DNA of 64,000 nucleotides from Bacillus sp. PAMC26568. Its GTDB lineage: Bacteria; Bacillota; Bacilli; Bacillales; Bacillaceae. The stretch lies in assembly GCF_014235785.1 (NCBI RefSeq), contig NZ_CP060137.1:434001-498000 (forward strand), given 5' to 3'. The position numbers and the translations under genes are program-made. The notes beneath the pieces were generated by a model that saw nothing but the letters and a program-made list of their open reading frames with translations, was not told the origin of the DNA and ran no database searches. Below, in pieces: positions 15,557 to 22,883 of this stretch. The stretch's first letter is position 1; every line of letters begins with the position of its first letter.

Positions 15557-16711
15557 TTATAAAACTTTTTGCATTGATTTTGCATCGTACAAGTCTCCCA
15601 TAAGCTTGTCCACTTCTCTCGATTCAAGCTGTTCCATTTCATCAATAATGTGTGAGTAAGTCTGAAGCGTTGTTACGATATCAGTATGGCCAAGACGTCT
15701 GGACACATACTTAATGTTAATCTTTTTGTAAAGAAGCATAGAGGCGTGAGTATGCCGCAGCGAATGGCAGGTTATTTCTTTTGCTCCTACTTTCTTACAT
15801 AAACTCTTTAGGGTTTTATTAACAGCATTGTTAGTTACGAGTTCCATTTTCGTATTAACGAATACCAGGTTCTTTGCATTCCGTAAACCTGTTGATAGTG
15901 CCAATTTCTTTTGATCTGCTAACAGGGTCTGTAATATTACACAGGTATCCTCATCCAGTGTTATTGTTCGTTTGGATGCATAGTTCTTGGTGTTGCTAAA
16001 ATCATCCGTGTATTTATGATCCCACGTCTTGCTTATCTTTACCTTTCTGTTATTGAAATCTACACAATCCCACGTCAATCCGAGAATTTCTGAAAACCTG
16101 CAGCCGGTAGCCATCCCAAACAGAATGATGTACCTTGAAATGTACCGAGGTTTCAAATTCCGTTTCGTTTCCGTCGTTAGTCTTTTCGCCTCAGCAAAAT
16201 TGAGAAATTTGAGCTCTTCATCTTTAGGTTTTACTTTGCCAAATGCCACAGCTTTATAGGTAGGATCACGGAAGATTACCCCTTCTTCAATGGCATCGCG
16301 GATACAAGTACGCATGTAGGTATGATGCTTTTTTACGGAAGCAGTCGCATGAGTCTCGCCATACTCATTTAAGGCCTTCTGGTACATGTCCCTTGTTAGG
16401 TCCTTTATTTTTACTCCGATAAAAGCCTTCTCGGCAAACTCAACTGCTCGGCGGATATCCCCATCGTTATCTTGGCTTTTCTTCCCTTTTCGGTAAATCT
16501 CGAACCAGGAACGGAAATACTCCGTAAAAAGCCGGTCTGAGGCCTGCACGTTATAGCCTTTATTAAATTTTTGTTCCATATCAGCAGCAGCGATCTGCGC
16601 TTCCTTTTTGGTTTTGAAGCCGCCTTTGTTCTTTGTTGAGTAGCTTCCGTCTGGTTTTTTATAAGATATCCTAAATTGCCATCCTGTTTTTAACTTTTGG
16701 AAACTGGCCAT
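15557..16711 (-). CDS. int: Prophage integrase (tyrosine recombinase)
   Basis: 384 aa. N-terminal arm-type DNA-binding region (FRISYKKPDGSYSTKNKGGFKTK), SAM-like core-binding domain (about 60-150), then the catalytic domain with Arg near 205 (GCRFSEILGL), HSLRHTH at about 316-321, GHTDIVTTLQTYSH with the second His near 342 and the nucleophile Tyr near 352. It recombines attP with the 3' end of ssrA. Transcribed toward attL. Its promoter region is overlapped by phage operators, so it is probably repressed in lysogeny. Confidence 0.96.
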   Translation of the reverse strand: MASFQKLKTGWQFRISYKKPDGSYSTKNKGGFKTKKEAQIAAADMEQKFNKGYNVQASDRLFTEYFRSWFEIYRKGKKSQDNDGDIRRAVEFAEKAFIGVKIKDLTRDMYQKALNEYGETHATASVKKHHTYMRTCIRDAIEEGVIFRDPTYKAVAFGKVKPKDEELKFLNFAEAKRLTTETKRNLKPRYISRYIILFGMATGCRFSEILGLTWDCVDFNNRKVKISKTWDHKYTDDFSNTKNYASKRTITLDEDTCVILQTLLADQKKLALSTGLRNAKNLVFVNTKMELVTNNAVNKTLKSLCKKVGAKEITCHSLRHTHASMLLYKKINIKYVSRRLGHTDIVTTLQTYSHIIDEMEQLESREVDKLMGDLYDAKSMQKVL

Positions 16712-16751
16712 ATATCAGTTTTCCTCCTTCTTATATGTCCTGTGCTTATAG

Positions 16752-16885
16752 ATTATAACAACAAATTTGACAAATATGAAGATTTTTTGATTTTTATGGT
16801 TGTCAACTTCAACCAAAGGTGGTATATTTAGTTTATAAATCTTCATATTTGTCAAATTAAGAAACGTAAAGCTTCATATTTGTAC
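16752..16885. promoter_or_regulatory. Divergent int / HTH control region with paired operators
   Basis: A perfect 22-bp inverted repeat, with core TCTTCATATTTGTCAA, lies at 16764-16785 and 16837-16858, and a third partial copy at 16872-16885. A rightward promoter TTGTCA-N17-TATATT (16800-16828) sits exactly between the two copies. A leftward -10 TATAAT (16752-16757, minus strand) for int has its -35 region inside the left operator. The same motif recurs at 19451, 19526 and 19774, so one phage repressor probably acts at both places. Confidence 0.75.
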
Positions 16886-16948
16886 GAATAAAAAGTTTAG
16901 CAATCGAACAAAATCTCGTTTAAAATTGAGTAGATCACCTTATGGAAG

Positions 16949-17197
16949 GTGGTGAAGCTCATTAGATACCAGGTCGGAAAAAGCCGGATACCAGAACTTT
17001 GCGAAAAACGTGGCATTAATCAAACTCAACTCGCAGAACTGGTCGGAATCAGCAAAGGCCGTGTCTCAGAATATGTACGGCTCCAATATTTTCCTGGAGT
17101 GGTCATAGCACGAAACATGGCATATCATCTCAATTGTGCAATTGAAGAATTATACGATTGGGAGCTGGTATCCGGTAATGCAGGGGAAGGGCAGTAA
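16949..17197 (+). CDS. Small HTH (XRE-type) regulator
   Basis: 82 aa at most, with the helix-turn-helix LCEKRGINQTQLAELVGISKGRVSEYVR and a short tail. The start is uncertain: GTG at 16949 or 16952, with GGAAGG or GGTGG upstream. It is the first gene of the rightward transcript from the promoter at 16800-16828 and lies between int and the aimR-like gene. It could be an excision regulator or an accessory repressor. Confidence 0.8.
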   Translation: MVKLIRYQVGKSRIPELCEKRGINQTQLAELVGISKGRVSEYVRLQYFPGVVIARNMAYHLNCAIEELYDWELVSGNAGEGQ

Positions 17198-17221
17198 GAT
17201 CGTCCTCCCCCCCGACCTGAG

Positions 17222-17239
17222 GTTCTCAAATTTGAGAAC
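17222..17239. promoter_or_regulatory. Perfect 18-bp palindrome
   Basis: GTTCTCAAATTTGAGAAC, between the small HTH gene and the aimR-like gene, about 85 bp before the latter. It is followed by ATTTTATT, so it could act either as an operator or as a weak terminator of the upstream gene. Confidence 0.6.
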
Positions 17240-17323
17240 TATTTTATTAGATATTCGGCAAAAAATGACAAAATTTTTAGATAACTAGTGTTATTATACT
17301 GGTTGGAAAGGTGGATATTTCTG

Positions 17324-18391
17324 ATGAACCTTCGAGAACTGTTAGATTCTGCTATCAAAAAGGGTGGAGAAAGTCAAAACAGTTATGCAAAGTCCATGGG
17401 CATAAGCAGCAGTCAGATAAGCAAATATCTAATGGGTAAAGAAATTGGCTTTCACATGGTGCTTTCTATGGTTCAGAAGTTTTATCCGGACAACGAAGCA
17501 GAATACATGGACGTGTATTGTAAAGAAGTTTCAACACCAAAAAATATCAAGGTTGCTCTTGAGTACGCCCATATTAAAAGAGCTGTTTCTACATCAGAGG
17601 ACTTAATACATAAAGCATTTGAAACTAACGAGGAATCTAAAGAGTGGGCAGAGATTTACAAATTTCAAATCAATAATCAGTCCGCCCATGAGATTGATCG
17701 AATTAGTCAACTGAACATCTTAAAAACAAATTCGATAGATACAGAAATCTTAATTTCAATCCTTAAAATGTATGCAGTTTATAATAACGGAAAACATGAA
17801 ATTGCTTATGATTGGATAGAGAGAATTAGACCAAAGATTGAAGAAGTGACTGATCCATTTCTCAAAAAATCGTTCACAACTCGCATTGATGAAGTTCAAG
17901 CCCATATAAGCCTAAAGCTGTACAGAAATGTCACTGAGGCAAGGGAAACAGCTTTGCGAATGTTAGGTTCTAACCTTGGACCAACATACAATTCAACCGG
18001 ACATTTCATTTTGGGTTTGTCTTACCTAACAGAATCATATGAAAAGAGCCTTTCGCACTATAATGTATCTGTACAAATCAATGAGAATTTAGGCCGGCAT
18101 ACTGTAGCGAATGAGCTTAAAGAGCAAATAGCATTTCTGCAGCTAATCTGGGACAAGTCTGTTGATCGCGAGCTAAGTCCGTTTATCAATGCCTTATTGG
18201 ACGGAGAAAATGTCGAAAGCAACGATTCTTTTCAGCAAGCAATGGCTTTTTACTACCAAGGCCGCAAAGGAAACAGCATTGAAAAGCTATTCCTTTCACT
18301 GCATCATTTTGGAAAACTGAAAGATTTCTTCCGTGCCGAGCTGCCTAAATTGGAGCTTGTGAAAAGAAATATTCCTGCAGAGGCATTTTAA
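17324..18391 (+). CDS. aimR: AimR-like (RRNPP) lysis-lysogeny pheromone receptor
   Basis: 355 aa. An N-terminal helix-turn-helix (SQNSYAKSMGISSSQISKYL) is followed by an all-helical region with TPR-like pairs, e.g. TGHFILGLSYLTESYEKSLSHY. This is the layout of RRNPP receptors and close in size to arbitrium AimR (about 380 aa). In that family the dimer binds DNA and activates aimX until a short imported peptide releases it. ATG 17324 is chosen because GAAAGGTGGA lies 8-9 bp before it; the longer frame from 17288 lacks a ribosome site. Right after its stop comes a peptide precursor gene, which is the strongest support. Sequence identity to known AimR clades could not be measured here. Confidence 0.75.
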   Translation: MNLRELLDSAIKKGGESQNSYAKSMGISSSQISKYLMGKEIGFHMVLSMVQKFYPDNEAEYMDVYCKEVSTPKNIKVALEYAHIKRAVSTSEDLIHKAFETNEESKEWAEIYKFQINNQSAHEIDRISQLNILKTNSIDTEILISILKMYAVYNNGKHEIAYDWIERIRPKIEEVTDPFLKKSFTTRIDEVQAHISLKLYRNVTEARETALRMLGSNLGPTYNSTGHFILGLSYLTESYEKSLSHYNVSVQINENLGRHTVANELKEQIAFLQLIWDKSVDRELSPFINALLDGENVESNDSFQQAMAFYYQGRKGNSIEKLFLSLHHFGKLKDFFRAELPKLELVKRNIPAEAF

Positions 18392-18405
18392 GGAGGTGAT
18401 AATAA

Positions 18406-18585
18406 TTGAAAAAGCTTGGATTAGTAGCAATCATCGCGCTAACTTTTGCTCTAGTGGTATCCCCTTTAGGCGATCCGCCTGTAGGCAAAATGGCTGGAGA
18501 CCCTCCAGTAGGAAAATCAATATCTAGCATTCAACTTGCAGGAGATCCACCCGTAGGATTGCGTTCTACAGGAGACTTCGCATAA
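18406..18585 (+). CDS. aimP: AimP-like secreted peptide precursor with three GDPPVG copies
   Basis: 59 aa, TTG start 8-9 bp after AAGGAGG, which overlaps the aimR stop. Residues 2-21 are a signal sequence (two lysines, then LVAIIALTFALVVSP). The rest holds GDPPVG at residues 22-27, 31-36 and 46-51, ending in STGDFA. The three copies are encoded by different codons (Asp GAT/GAC/GAT, Pro CCG/CCT/CCA, Pro CCT/CCA/CCC; only Val GTA constant), so the peptide and not the DNA is conserved. By analogy with arbitrium, the exported precursor would be cut to a hexapeptide and re-imported to bind the upstream receptor. Confidence 0.82.
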   Translation: MKKLGLVAIIALTFALVVSPLGDPPVGKMAGDPPVGKSISSIQLAGDPPVGLRSTGDFA

Positions 18586-18632
18586 AAGACGTTCCAACAT
18601 CCTTCACGGGATAGGGAGCGTCTTTCGTAATT
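18585..18632 (+). terminator. Hairpin terminator after aimP-like gene
   Basis: AAAGACGTTCC pairs with GGGAGCGTCTTT, with an inner ATCC/GGGAT stem. The T-run is short (TCTTTCGTAATTTT), so read-through is possible. It separates aimR-aimP from the next promoter. Confidence 0.65.
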
Positions 18633-18639
18633 TTAAGGA

Positions 18640-18718
18640 CTGTTTCCTAATTATCTAAAAAAGAAATTAGGAAACAGGTAATATAAAGGTTCCAATAAAT
18701 GATAAAAAATATTATAAT
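18640..18718 (+). promoter_or_regulatory. Putative AimR operator and aimX-type promoter
   Basis: A perfect 13-bp inverted repeat, CTGTTTCCTAATT (18640-18652) and its complement (18665-18677), with a 12-bp spacer. It is followed 12 bp later by a promoter TTCCAA (18690-18695)-N17-TATAAT (18713-18718) whose -35 is weak. A weak -35 with an upstream dyad fits an activated promoter. No T-run follows the dyad, so it is not a terminator. Confidence 0.65.
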
Positions 18719-18767
18719 AAGAACAGAACGGAACATACGTTCTCTTTTTTCCATCGGGGGTAGTTAT

Positions 18768-18869
18768 ATGGCACCAGTAGATTTTGATTATGAGGAGTTC
18801 ATAAAAAAGTTAGAAAAACTCATTGAAAAAGAAAACAAAAATAAAAAGAATGCACCCTCTAACTGTTAG
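18768..18869 (+). CDS. 33-aa small protein in aimX position
   Basis: ATG after ATCGGGGGTAG, about 50 bp downstream of the promoter at 18690-18718. The peptide starts MAPVDFDYEEF and continues as a charged helix rich in Lys and Glu (IKKLEKLIEKENKN), ending in NC. It overlaps the 3' end of the convergent repressor gene by 11 bp. Its place corresponds to aimX of arbitrium phages, but no sequence kinship is claimed; the active product could equally be the RNA, antisense to the repressor 3' end. Confidence 0.55.
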   Translation: MAPVDFDYEEFIKKLEKLIEKENKNKKNAPSNC

Positions 18870-19236
18870 ATGCATTCCTTGAAGCCCGCAATGTTTTTAT
18901 CAGCGTGATCATGTACTCAGCTTCTTCTTGTGAAATTTTTACACCCTCTAAATGTGTATTTACCAGGTATTCAGGAGAGAGGTTTCGCTCAAACAATAGA
19001 TCTTTTTCAACTTCTGTAAAGTCTGAAATTTCGTCTTCATTTGTGAAAAAATAAGAACGGTCTTTACCAAAAAACTCAGCAAATCTGTCCAACATTTTAA
19101 AAGAAATCCTTTGACCTCTTTCAATTTTGGAAAGGTAGCTGTCGGATATTTCAAGTCTTTCTGCAAGATCTGTTTGTGAGTAGCCTCTTTCCTTTCTAAG
19201 TTTTTTGATTTTTTCGCCAACTTTTTCATTATTCAT
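18859..19236 (-). CDS. Prophage repressor, XRE-type HTH
   Basis: 125 aa. N-terminal HTH (IKKLRKERGYSQTDLAERLEISDSYLSKIERGQRISF), then a short helical C-terminal part with FTEVEKDLLFERNLSPEY. Orientation opposite to the early genes and divergence from an HTH gene at 19562 give the CI/Cro-type layout. There is no LexA-like autocleavage domain, so induction must use another route, which suits a peptide-controlled switch. Convergent with the putative aimX transcript. Confidence 0.85.
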   Translation of the reverse strand: MNNEKVGEKIKKLRKERGYSQTDLAERLEISDSYLSKIERGQRISFKMLDRFAEFFGKDRSYFFTNEDEISDFTEVEKDLLFERNLSPEYLVNTHLEGVKISQEEAEYMITLIKTLRASRNASNS

Positions 19237-19422
19237 GTTCTATCACCTTTCTCCTATGCGTTAAGTAAGAAAATAGTAGGGGTAGTTAGCATCGCGAATT
19301 CTAAATAACCAATTGAGGTCATTGGCTGCATAAACTATTATAAATGCAAAATGTTATTGCAATACTTTTGTTTAGTAAAAAATATTATGCTGTGCAAGGC
19401 AATATAATGCCGTGCAATGCAG

Positions 19423-19540
19423 TGTAATGCATTACAAGTATACCATGAACTTGACAAATAGGAAAATAAATTTTATGTATTGCCTATTCGAAAGTGCAAT
19501 GATATAGTGGGTATTAGAAAAATCCGTCATATTTGTCAAG
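19423..19540. promoter_or_regulatory. Early promoter region with two operator types
   Basis: A rightward promoter TTGCCT (19480-19485)-N17-TATAGT (19503-19508) lies between TTGACAAATAG (19451-19461) and TCATATTTGTCAAG (19527-19540), an inverted pair of the motif seen at 16764/16837. A further promoter-like TTGACA-N17-TATGTA starts at 19451. Upstream, at 19383-19436, is a run of TGCAATGC-like words ending in the perfect palindrome TGTAATGCATTACA (19423-19436), probably the site of a second regulator controlling the leftward repressor gene. Confidence 0.65.
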
Positions 19541-19561
19541 TAGGTAAATGGAGGTGGTGAT

Positions 19562-19765
19562 ATGAATGGAGAGGTTTGGTTTAAGGGATTTAAACTAAAG
19601 GAAGTCCGAAAAGGAAAAAATTATACCCAAGAAGAATTGGGTGAAGTTGTTAAAGTTAGCGGCTCATACATTAGTAAGATTGAAAATGGCGGCCAGATGC
19701 CAAGTATGAAAGTGCTTAATAAAATTACTGAAGCACTTGGAGTCTCACCTAAAGATTTTTTTTAA
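19562..19765 (+). CDS. Cro-like small HTH regulator
   Basis: 67 aa, almost entirely an XRE helix-turn-helix: LKEVRKGKNYTQEELGEVVKVSGSYISKIENG, then MPSMKVLNKITEALGVSPKDFF. Ribosome site GGAGGTGGTGAT directly before ATG. First gene of the rightward early transcript and divergent from the repressor. A further operator copy (TCATATTTGTGCAAG, 19775-19789) lies just after its stop. Confidence 0.87.
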   Translation: MNGEVWFKGFKLKEVRKGKNYTQEELGEVVKVSGSYISKIENGGQMPSMKVLNKITEALGVSPKDFF

Positions 19766-19838
19766 CTTCACCCGTCATATTTGTGCAAGTTAAAACGGGT
19801 GAAATAGTAATAATTGTACAAAAAGGTGGTGAACTTGG

Positions 19839-20084
19839 ATGAAAGACAAGAAGATGTGGTGGTCAATGCAGGATCTTAAGATCCAAACGGGCCGGAGTGA
19901 AGATTGGCTAAAAGAAAATATTCTGTTGCGGCCGTGTTACAAAAAGATACTTGATATCGAAAACGGCGGATTTGTTTACTACCCTCAAAGCCGTGGTGAT
20001 CGCTGGTGCTTTATAGCAGCAAGGATGAATGAGTTTTTGGATAAACACTTTGCTGAAATATTTATGGGGAAAGGGAGTGCTTAG
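19839..20084 (+). CDS. DUF771-family phage protein
   Basis: 81 aa. WWSMQDLKIQTGRSEDWLKENIL..RPCYKKILDIENGGFVYYPQSRGDRWCFIAARMNEFLDKHF fits the DUF771 family of Firmicutes phages, proteins usually encoded just after the Cro gene and resembling excisionase-type DNA-binding proteins. Function unproven. Ribosome site AAAAGGTGG. Confidence 0.8.
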   Translation: MKDKKMWWSMQDLKIQTGRSEDWLKENILLRPCYKKILDIENGGFVYYPQSRGDRWCFIAARMNEFLDKHFAEIFMGKGSA

Positions 20085-20085
20085 G

Positions 20086-20154
20086 GTGCACGGCTTAAAC
20101 AAGAAATTACAGATGATAACAGATAAACACTTTAACGGTAAAAGAGATGACTGA
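20086..20154 (+). CDS. 22-aa micro-ORF, possible
   Basis: GTG start one base after the previous stop, with AAAGGGAG upstream. The peptide is basic (HGLNKKLQMITDKHFNGKRDD). Its stop overlaps the start of the next gene, suggesting translational coupling, but it may be only a leader. Confidence 0.4.
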   Translation: MHGLNKKLQMITDKHFNGKRDD

Positions 20155-20305
20155 CAAAGAAGTAATCAAGCACCTGAAGAAGCGCAATAAAAGACTCGCC
20201 ACTGCATTATCACAGGCCACAACAGAACGCGATGTGTACAAGAAAGAATTGGTCAAAGCAGGAATAGAGGTTCCTAAAGGAGCTTTTATAGATGTACAAG
20301 CCTAA
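20147..20305 (+). CDS. Small phage protein, 52 aa
   Basis: MTDKEVIKHLKKRNKRLATA followed by a helical segment and VPKGAFIDVQA. Highly charged and likely a coiled coil; not recognised. ATG overlaps the preceding micro-ORF stop, with AAAAGAG upstream. Confidence 0.65.
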   Translation: MTDKEVIKHLKKRNKRLATALSQATTERDVYKKELVKAGIEVPKGAFIDVQA

Positions 20306-20324
20306 AAGAAAAGGAGCATGTTTA

Positions 20325-20399
20325 ATGGAAATCCTAGTTACTTTATGTATGGTGTTCATTGTTTTAGGTGCTGCAATCATGTGGGTTTCAATTGATTAA
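20325..20399 (+). CDS. 24-aa membrane peptide
   Basis: AAAGGAGC ribosome site, ATG, then a single hydrophobic helix (LVTLCMVFIVLGAAIMWVSI) ending in D. Short single-span peptides like this are frequent in phage early regions; function unknown. Confidence 0.55.
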   Translation: MEILVTLCMVFIVLGAAIMWVSID

Positions 20400-20411
20400 G
20401 GGTGTGAATAG

Positions 20412-20537
20412 ATGCTTAACGAATACACCTGTCCAGATTGCGATGTTGAAGAGTATGAATTTTTCATCATACCAAAAAAGGAATGTCCTGTTTGCGGAAT
20501 CATTATGAACTGCGAAGAAGAGTTGGAGCTTTCATAA
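20412..20537 (+). CDS. 41-aa zinc-ribbon peptide
   Basis: MLNEYTCPDCDVEEYEFF, then KECPVCGIIM: two CxxC pairs 20 residues apart, typical of a small rubredoxin-like or zinc-ribbon fold. Acidic C-terminus. Part of the early operon; function unknown. Confidence 0.65.
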   Translation: MLNEYTCPDCDVEEYEFFIIPKKECPVCGIIMNCEEELELS

Positions 20538-20559
20538 TTCAAATGAGGAGAGCGATTGA

Positions 20560-21219
20560 ATGAATCCATTAGTTTTTATTGAAAACGGTAAGGCCGTTAC
20601 AAACAGCTTGACAGTTGCTGAAGTGTTCGGGAAAGACCATAACAAGGTCATGAGGGATATTCGTAATCAGATGGAGTATGCCGGCAAGGAATTCTCGCTG
20701 TCCAATTTTGGACAGGGAACATATCTAAATTCTAGAAATCAAGAAATGCCTAGATACGAAATGACAGAAGAAGCTTTCACACTTGTAGCTATGAGCTACA
20801 ACAGTAAAGAAGCTGTTCAAATGAAAATTAAATTCATTCAAGAGTTTAAGAGAATGAAAGAACATCTAAACGGTCCAAGAGTTTTATCAGAAAAAGAGCA
20901 GCTGATGGCATCCATGAAGCTGAGTTTAGAAACAGCAGAGGAAATGTCAGTGATTAAAAATGATATCCAGCTGATCAAGCATCAGGTAAGTGAAGAATTA
21001 ACCTTAAATCATGGGCAGCAGCAAACACTACATCATGAAATCAAAAAGCGTATTGAGCACATCAAAGGTGATTTTGAGCAATTAACCAAAAGAGAACTTT
21101 ACTCTCAGATCCACAGTCATTTAAGAAGGTCCTTTTCAGCTCCAAAGTATCTTTTCGTAAAACGTAAGGATTATGAAGAAGCAATTTCATGGGTGAAAGC
21201 ATGGCGGCCGTTAATATAA
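20560..21219 (+). CDS. Rha-family phage regulatory protein with ORF6C domain
   Basis: 219 aa. N-terminal Rha domain (VTNSLTVAEVFGKDHNKVMRDIRN ... MPRYEMTEEAFTLVAMSYNSKEA), a linker with SEKEQLMASMKLSLETAEE, and a C-terminal ORF6C-like domain (LTLNHGQQQTLHHEIKKRI). Rha proteins interfere with phage growth in hosts lacking certain factors and act as antirepressor-like regulators. Ribosome site GAGGAGAG. Confidence 0.9.
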   Translation: MNPLVFIENGKAVTNSLTVAEVFGKDHNKVMRDIRNQMEYAGKEFSLSNFGQGTYLNSRNQEMPRYEMTEEAFTLVAMSYNSKEAVQMKIKFIQEFKRMKEHLNGPRVLSEKEQLMASMKLSLETAEEMSVIKNDIQLIKHQVSEELTLNHGQQQTLHHEIKKRIEHIKGDFEQLTKRELYSQIHSHLRRSFSAPKYLFVKRKDYEEAISWVKAWRPLI

Positions 21220-21312
21220 AAAATCCATTGCTACCAACAATGGACAATTTAAGAAAAAATTCAATTTAAGTATATCACATCATTAAGTACAAATGCATGA
21301 GAGGGTGGAGAA

Positions 21313-22089
21313 ATGGCAAAGTATCGCCAGGTGCACGTTGAATTTTGGCAAGATGGTTTTGTACTGGATCTTACTCCAGAAGAGAAGTACTTTTACCTGT
21401 ACCTCATGACCAACAGTAAAACAAGTCAGTGCGGAGTGTATGAGTTACCTCTAAGAATTATTGAAACAGAGACTGGGTACAATCGGGAAACTGTAAATAA
21501 GTTAATTCAGCGCTTCATTAGTTACGGGAAAATCAAATATGACGATGAGACAAAAGAAGTGATGCTCTTAAATTGGCTTAAGTTTAATCGCATTGCGTCT
21601 CCTAAGGTAATCGCATGCGTTAATAAAGAGCTGTCGCAAATAAAGTCGCAATTGTTCAAAGATGCCTTTATATCAACTTCCAAACAGTATGGATACCCTA
21701 TAGATACCCTATCCATAGACTATGGGGAAGAAGAAGAAAAAGAAAAAGAAGAAGAAAGAGAAGAAGAACAAGAAAAAGAAGATAAGAATAAAAACACTTA
21801 CTCAAATGAATTTGAGCAATTCTGGTCAATATATCCTCGAAAGGTTGATAAGAAAAAAGCTTACAAGTCATTTAAAGCAGTTCTTAAAAGACATCCTATT
21901 GAGATTATATTAGCCGGTACTGAAAAATATGCACAGCAAGTCCAAAAAACTGAAACACAATTTATTAAGTTTCCTGCAACCTTCTTGAACAACGACTCTT
22001 TCATAGACGGTTATGAAGAAGGAGGCAAGAAATATGGATCATCTAAAGATGCCGAAGACATTGCAAAACAATATGGTCTTGACTTCTAA
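21313..22089 (+). CDS. Phage replisome organizer, DnaD-like
   Basis: 258 aa. The N-terminal winged helix (YRQVHVEFWQDGFVLDLTPEEKYFYLYLMTN ... CGVYELPLRIIETETGY) binds origin DNA in this family. A strongly acidic/basic low-complexity linker (EEEEKEKEEEREEEQEKEDK) follows, then a C-terminal FEQFWSIYPRKVDKKKAYKSFK domain. It is followed by a DnaC-like loader, the usual pair for recruiting the host helicase. The 3' end overlaps the loader gene by 56 bp. Confidence 0.85.
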   Translation: MAKYRQVHVEFWQDGFVLDLTPEEKYFYLYLMTNSKTSQCGVYELPLRIIETETGYNRETVNKLIQRFISYGKIKYDDETKEVMLLNWLKFNRIASPKVIACVNKELSQIKSQLFKDAFISTSKQYGYPIDTLSIDYGEEEEKEKEEEREEEQEKEDKNKNTYSNEFEQFWSIYPRKVDKKKAYKSFKAVLKRHPIEIILAGTEKYAQQVQKTETQFIKFPATFLNNDSFIDGYEEGGKKYGSSKDAEDIAKQYGLDF

Positions 22090-22873
22090 CTACTGCGAGA
22101 AACATACATACATCAAGAGTGGTCAGGAACATGTGAAGAAAATCAAAATGATGATCATCAACAATAAAGAAGTTTGCCCAAGATGTGAGTCTGAGAAGCT
22201 TGAAGAGGAATTGCGATTGGAGGTTCAAAAGAAGCACGACGAAGCTTTTGAAAAACGCAAATACAATACATTGTTCTCCAAAAGCATACTTGATGACAAT
22301 ACGATTCTGTTAGCAACTTTAGATAACTATCAAGCTACTGAAAAAGAAGAAATTGAAAATAAACGTATTTGCTTCGATATTGTGGAACGGTTGAAAAAAG
22401 GACAAGTATTCAACGTTTTCCTCCAGGGTGTCCAAGGAGCAGGAAAAAGCCATTTAGGTTATTCAATGCTGCAGGCGTTAAATGAATCAGGATTAGACTT
22501 CTCTTGCCTGTATGTGAATGCAGAGGTTATGTTACGGCTCATCAAGGATTCATTTAATAATCATGAAAGCAAATATTCAGAACAGTATTTCGTGGATCTG
22601 TTATCAAGCGTAGATTTCTTGGTCCTGGATGACATAGGAGCTGAGACAGGAGCCATCGATACAAATAAGACAGCGACTGACTTTGTACAAAGAATCTTAT
22701 ATGCAGTGACATCTTCTCGCCAAGATAAAGTCACAATTACCACAACTAACTTATCTAGTGCAACACTGTTTTCTATGTACGATAAAAAGCTTGTATCTCG
22801 GTTACTCAGGAATCCGAAATACGTGATATTCAAGGAAACAAAGGATAAAAGGATGTCAAACATTCCATTCTAG
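22034..22873 (+). CDS. DnaC-like helicase loader (AAA+ ATPase)
   Basis: 279 aa. An N-terminal Cys/His cluster (YCEKHTY at 20-26 and VCPRC at 47-51) precedes an AAA+ domain with Walker A GVQGAGKSH (132-140), Walker B FLVLDD (195-200) and sensor ITTTNLS. ATG 22034 is chosen because GGAGGCAAG lies 5-6 bp upstream; an in-frame ATG at 22013 would cover that site. It loads replicative helicase with the preceding organizer. Confidence 0.9.
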   Translation: MDHLKMPKTLQNNMVLTSNYCEKHTYIKSGQEHVKKIKMMIINNKEVCPRCESEKLEEELRLEVQKKHDEAFEKRKYNTLFSKSILDDNTILLATLDNYQATEKEEIENKRICFDIVERLKKGQVFNVFLQGVQGAGKSHLGYSMLQALNESGLDFSCLYVNAEVMLRLIKDSFNNHESKYSEQYFVDLLSSVDFLVLDDIGAETGAIDTNKTATDFVQRILYAVTSSRQDKVTITTTNLSSATLFSMYDKKLVSRLLRNPKYVIFKETKDKRMSNIPF

Positions 22874-22883
22874 GAGGTTGAAG

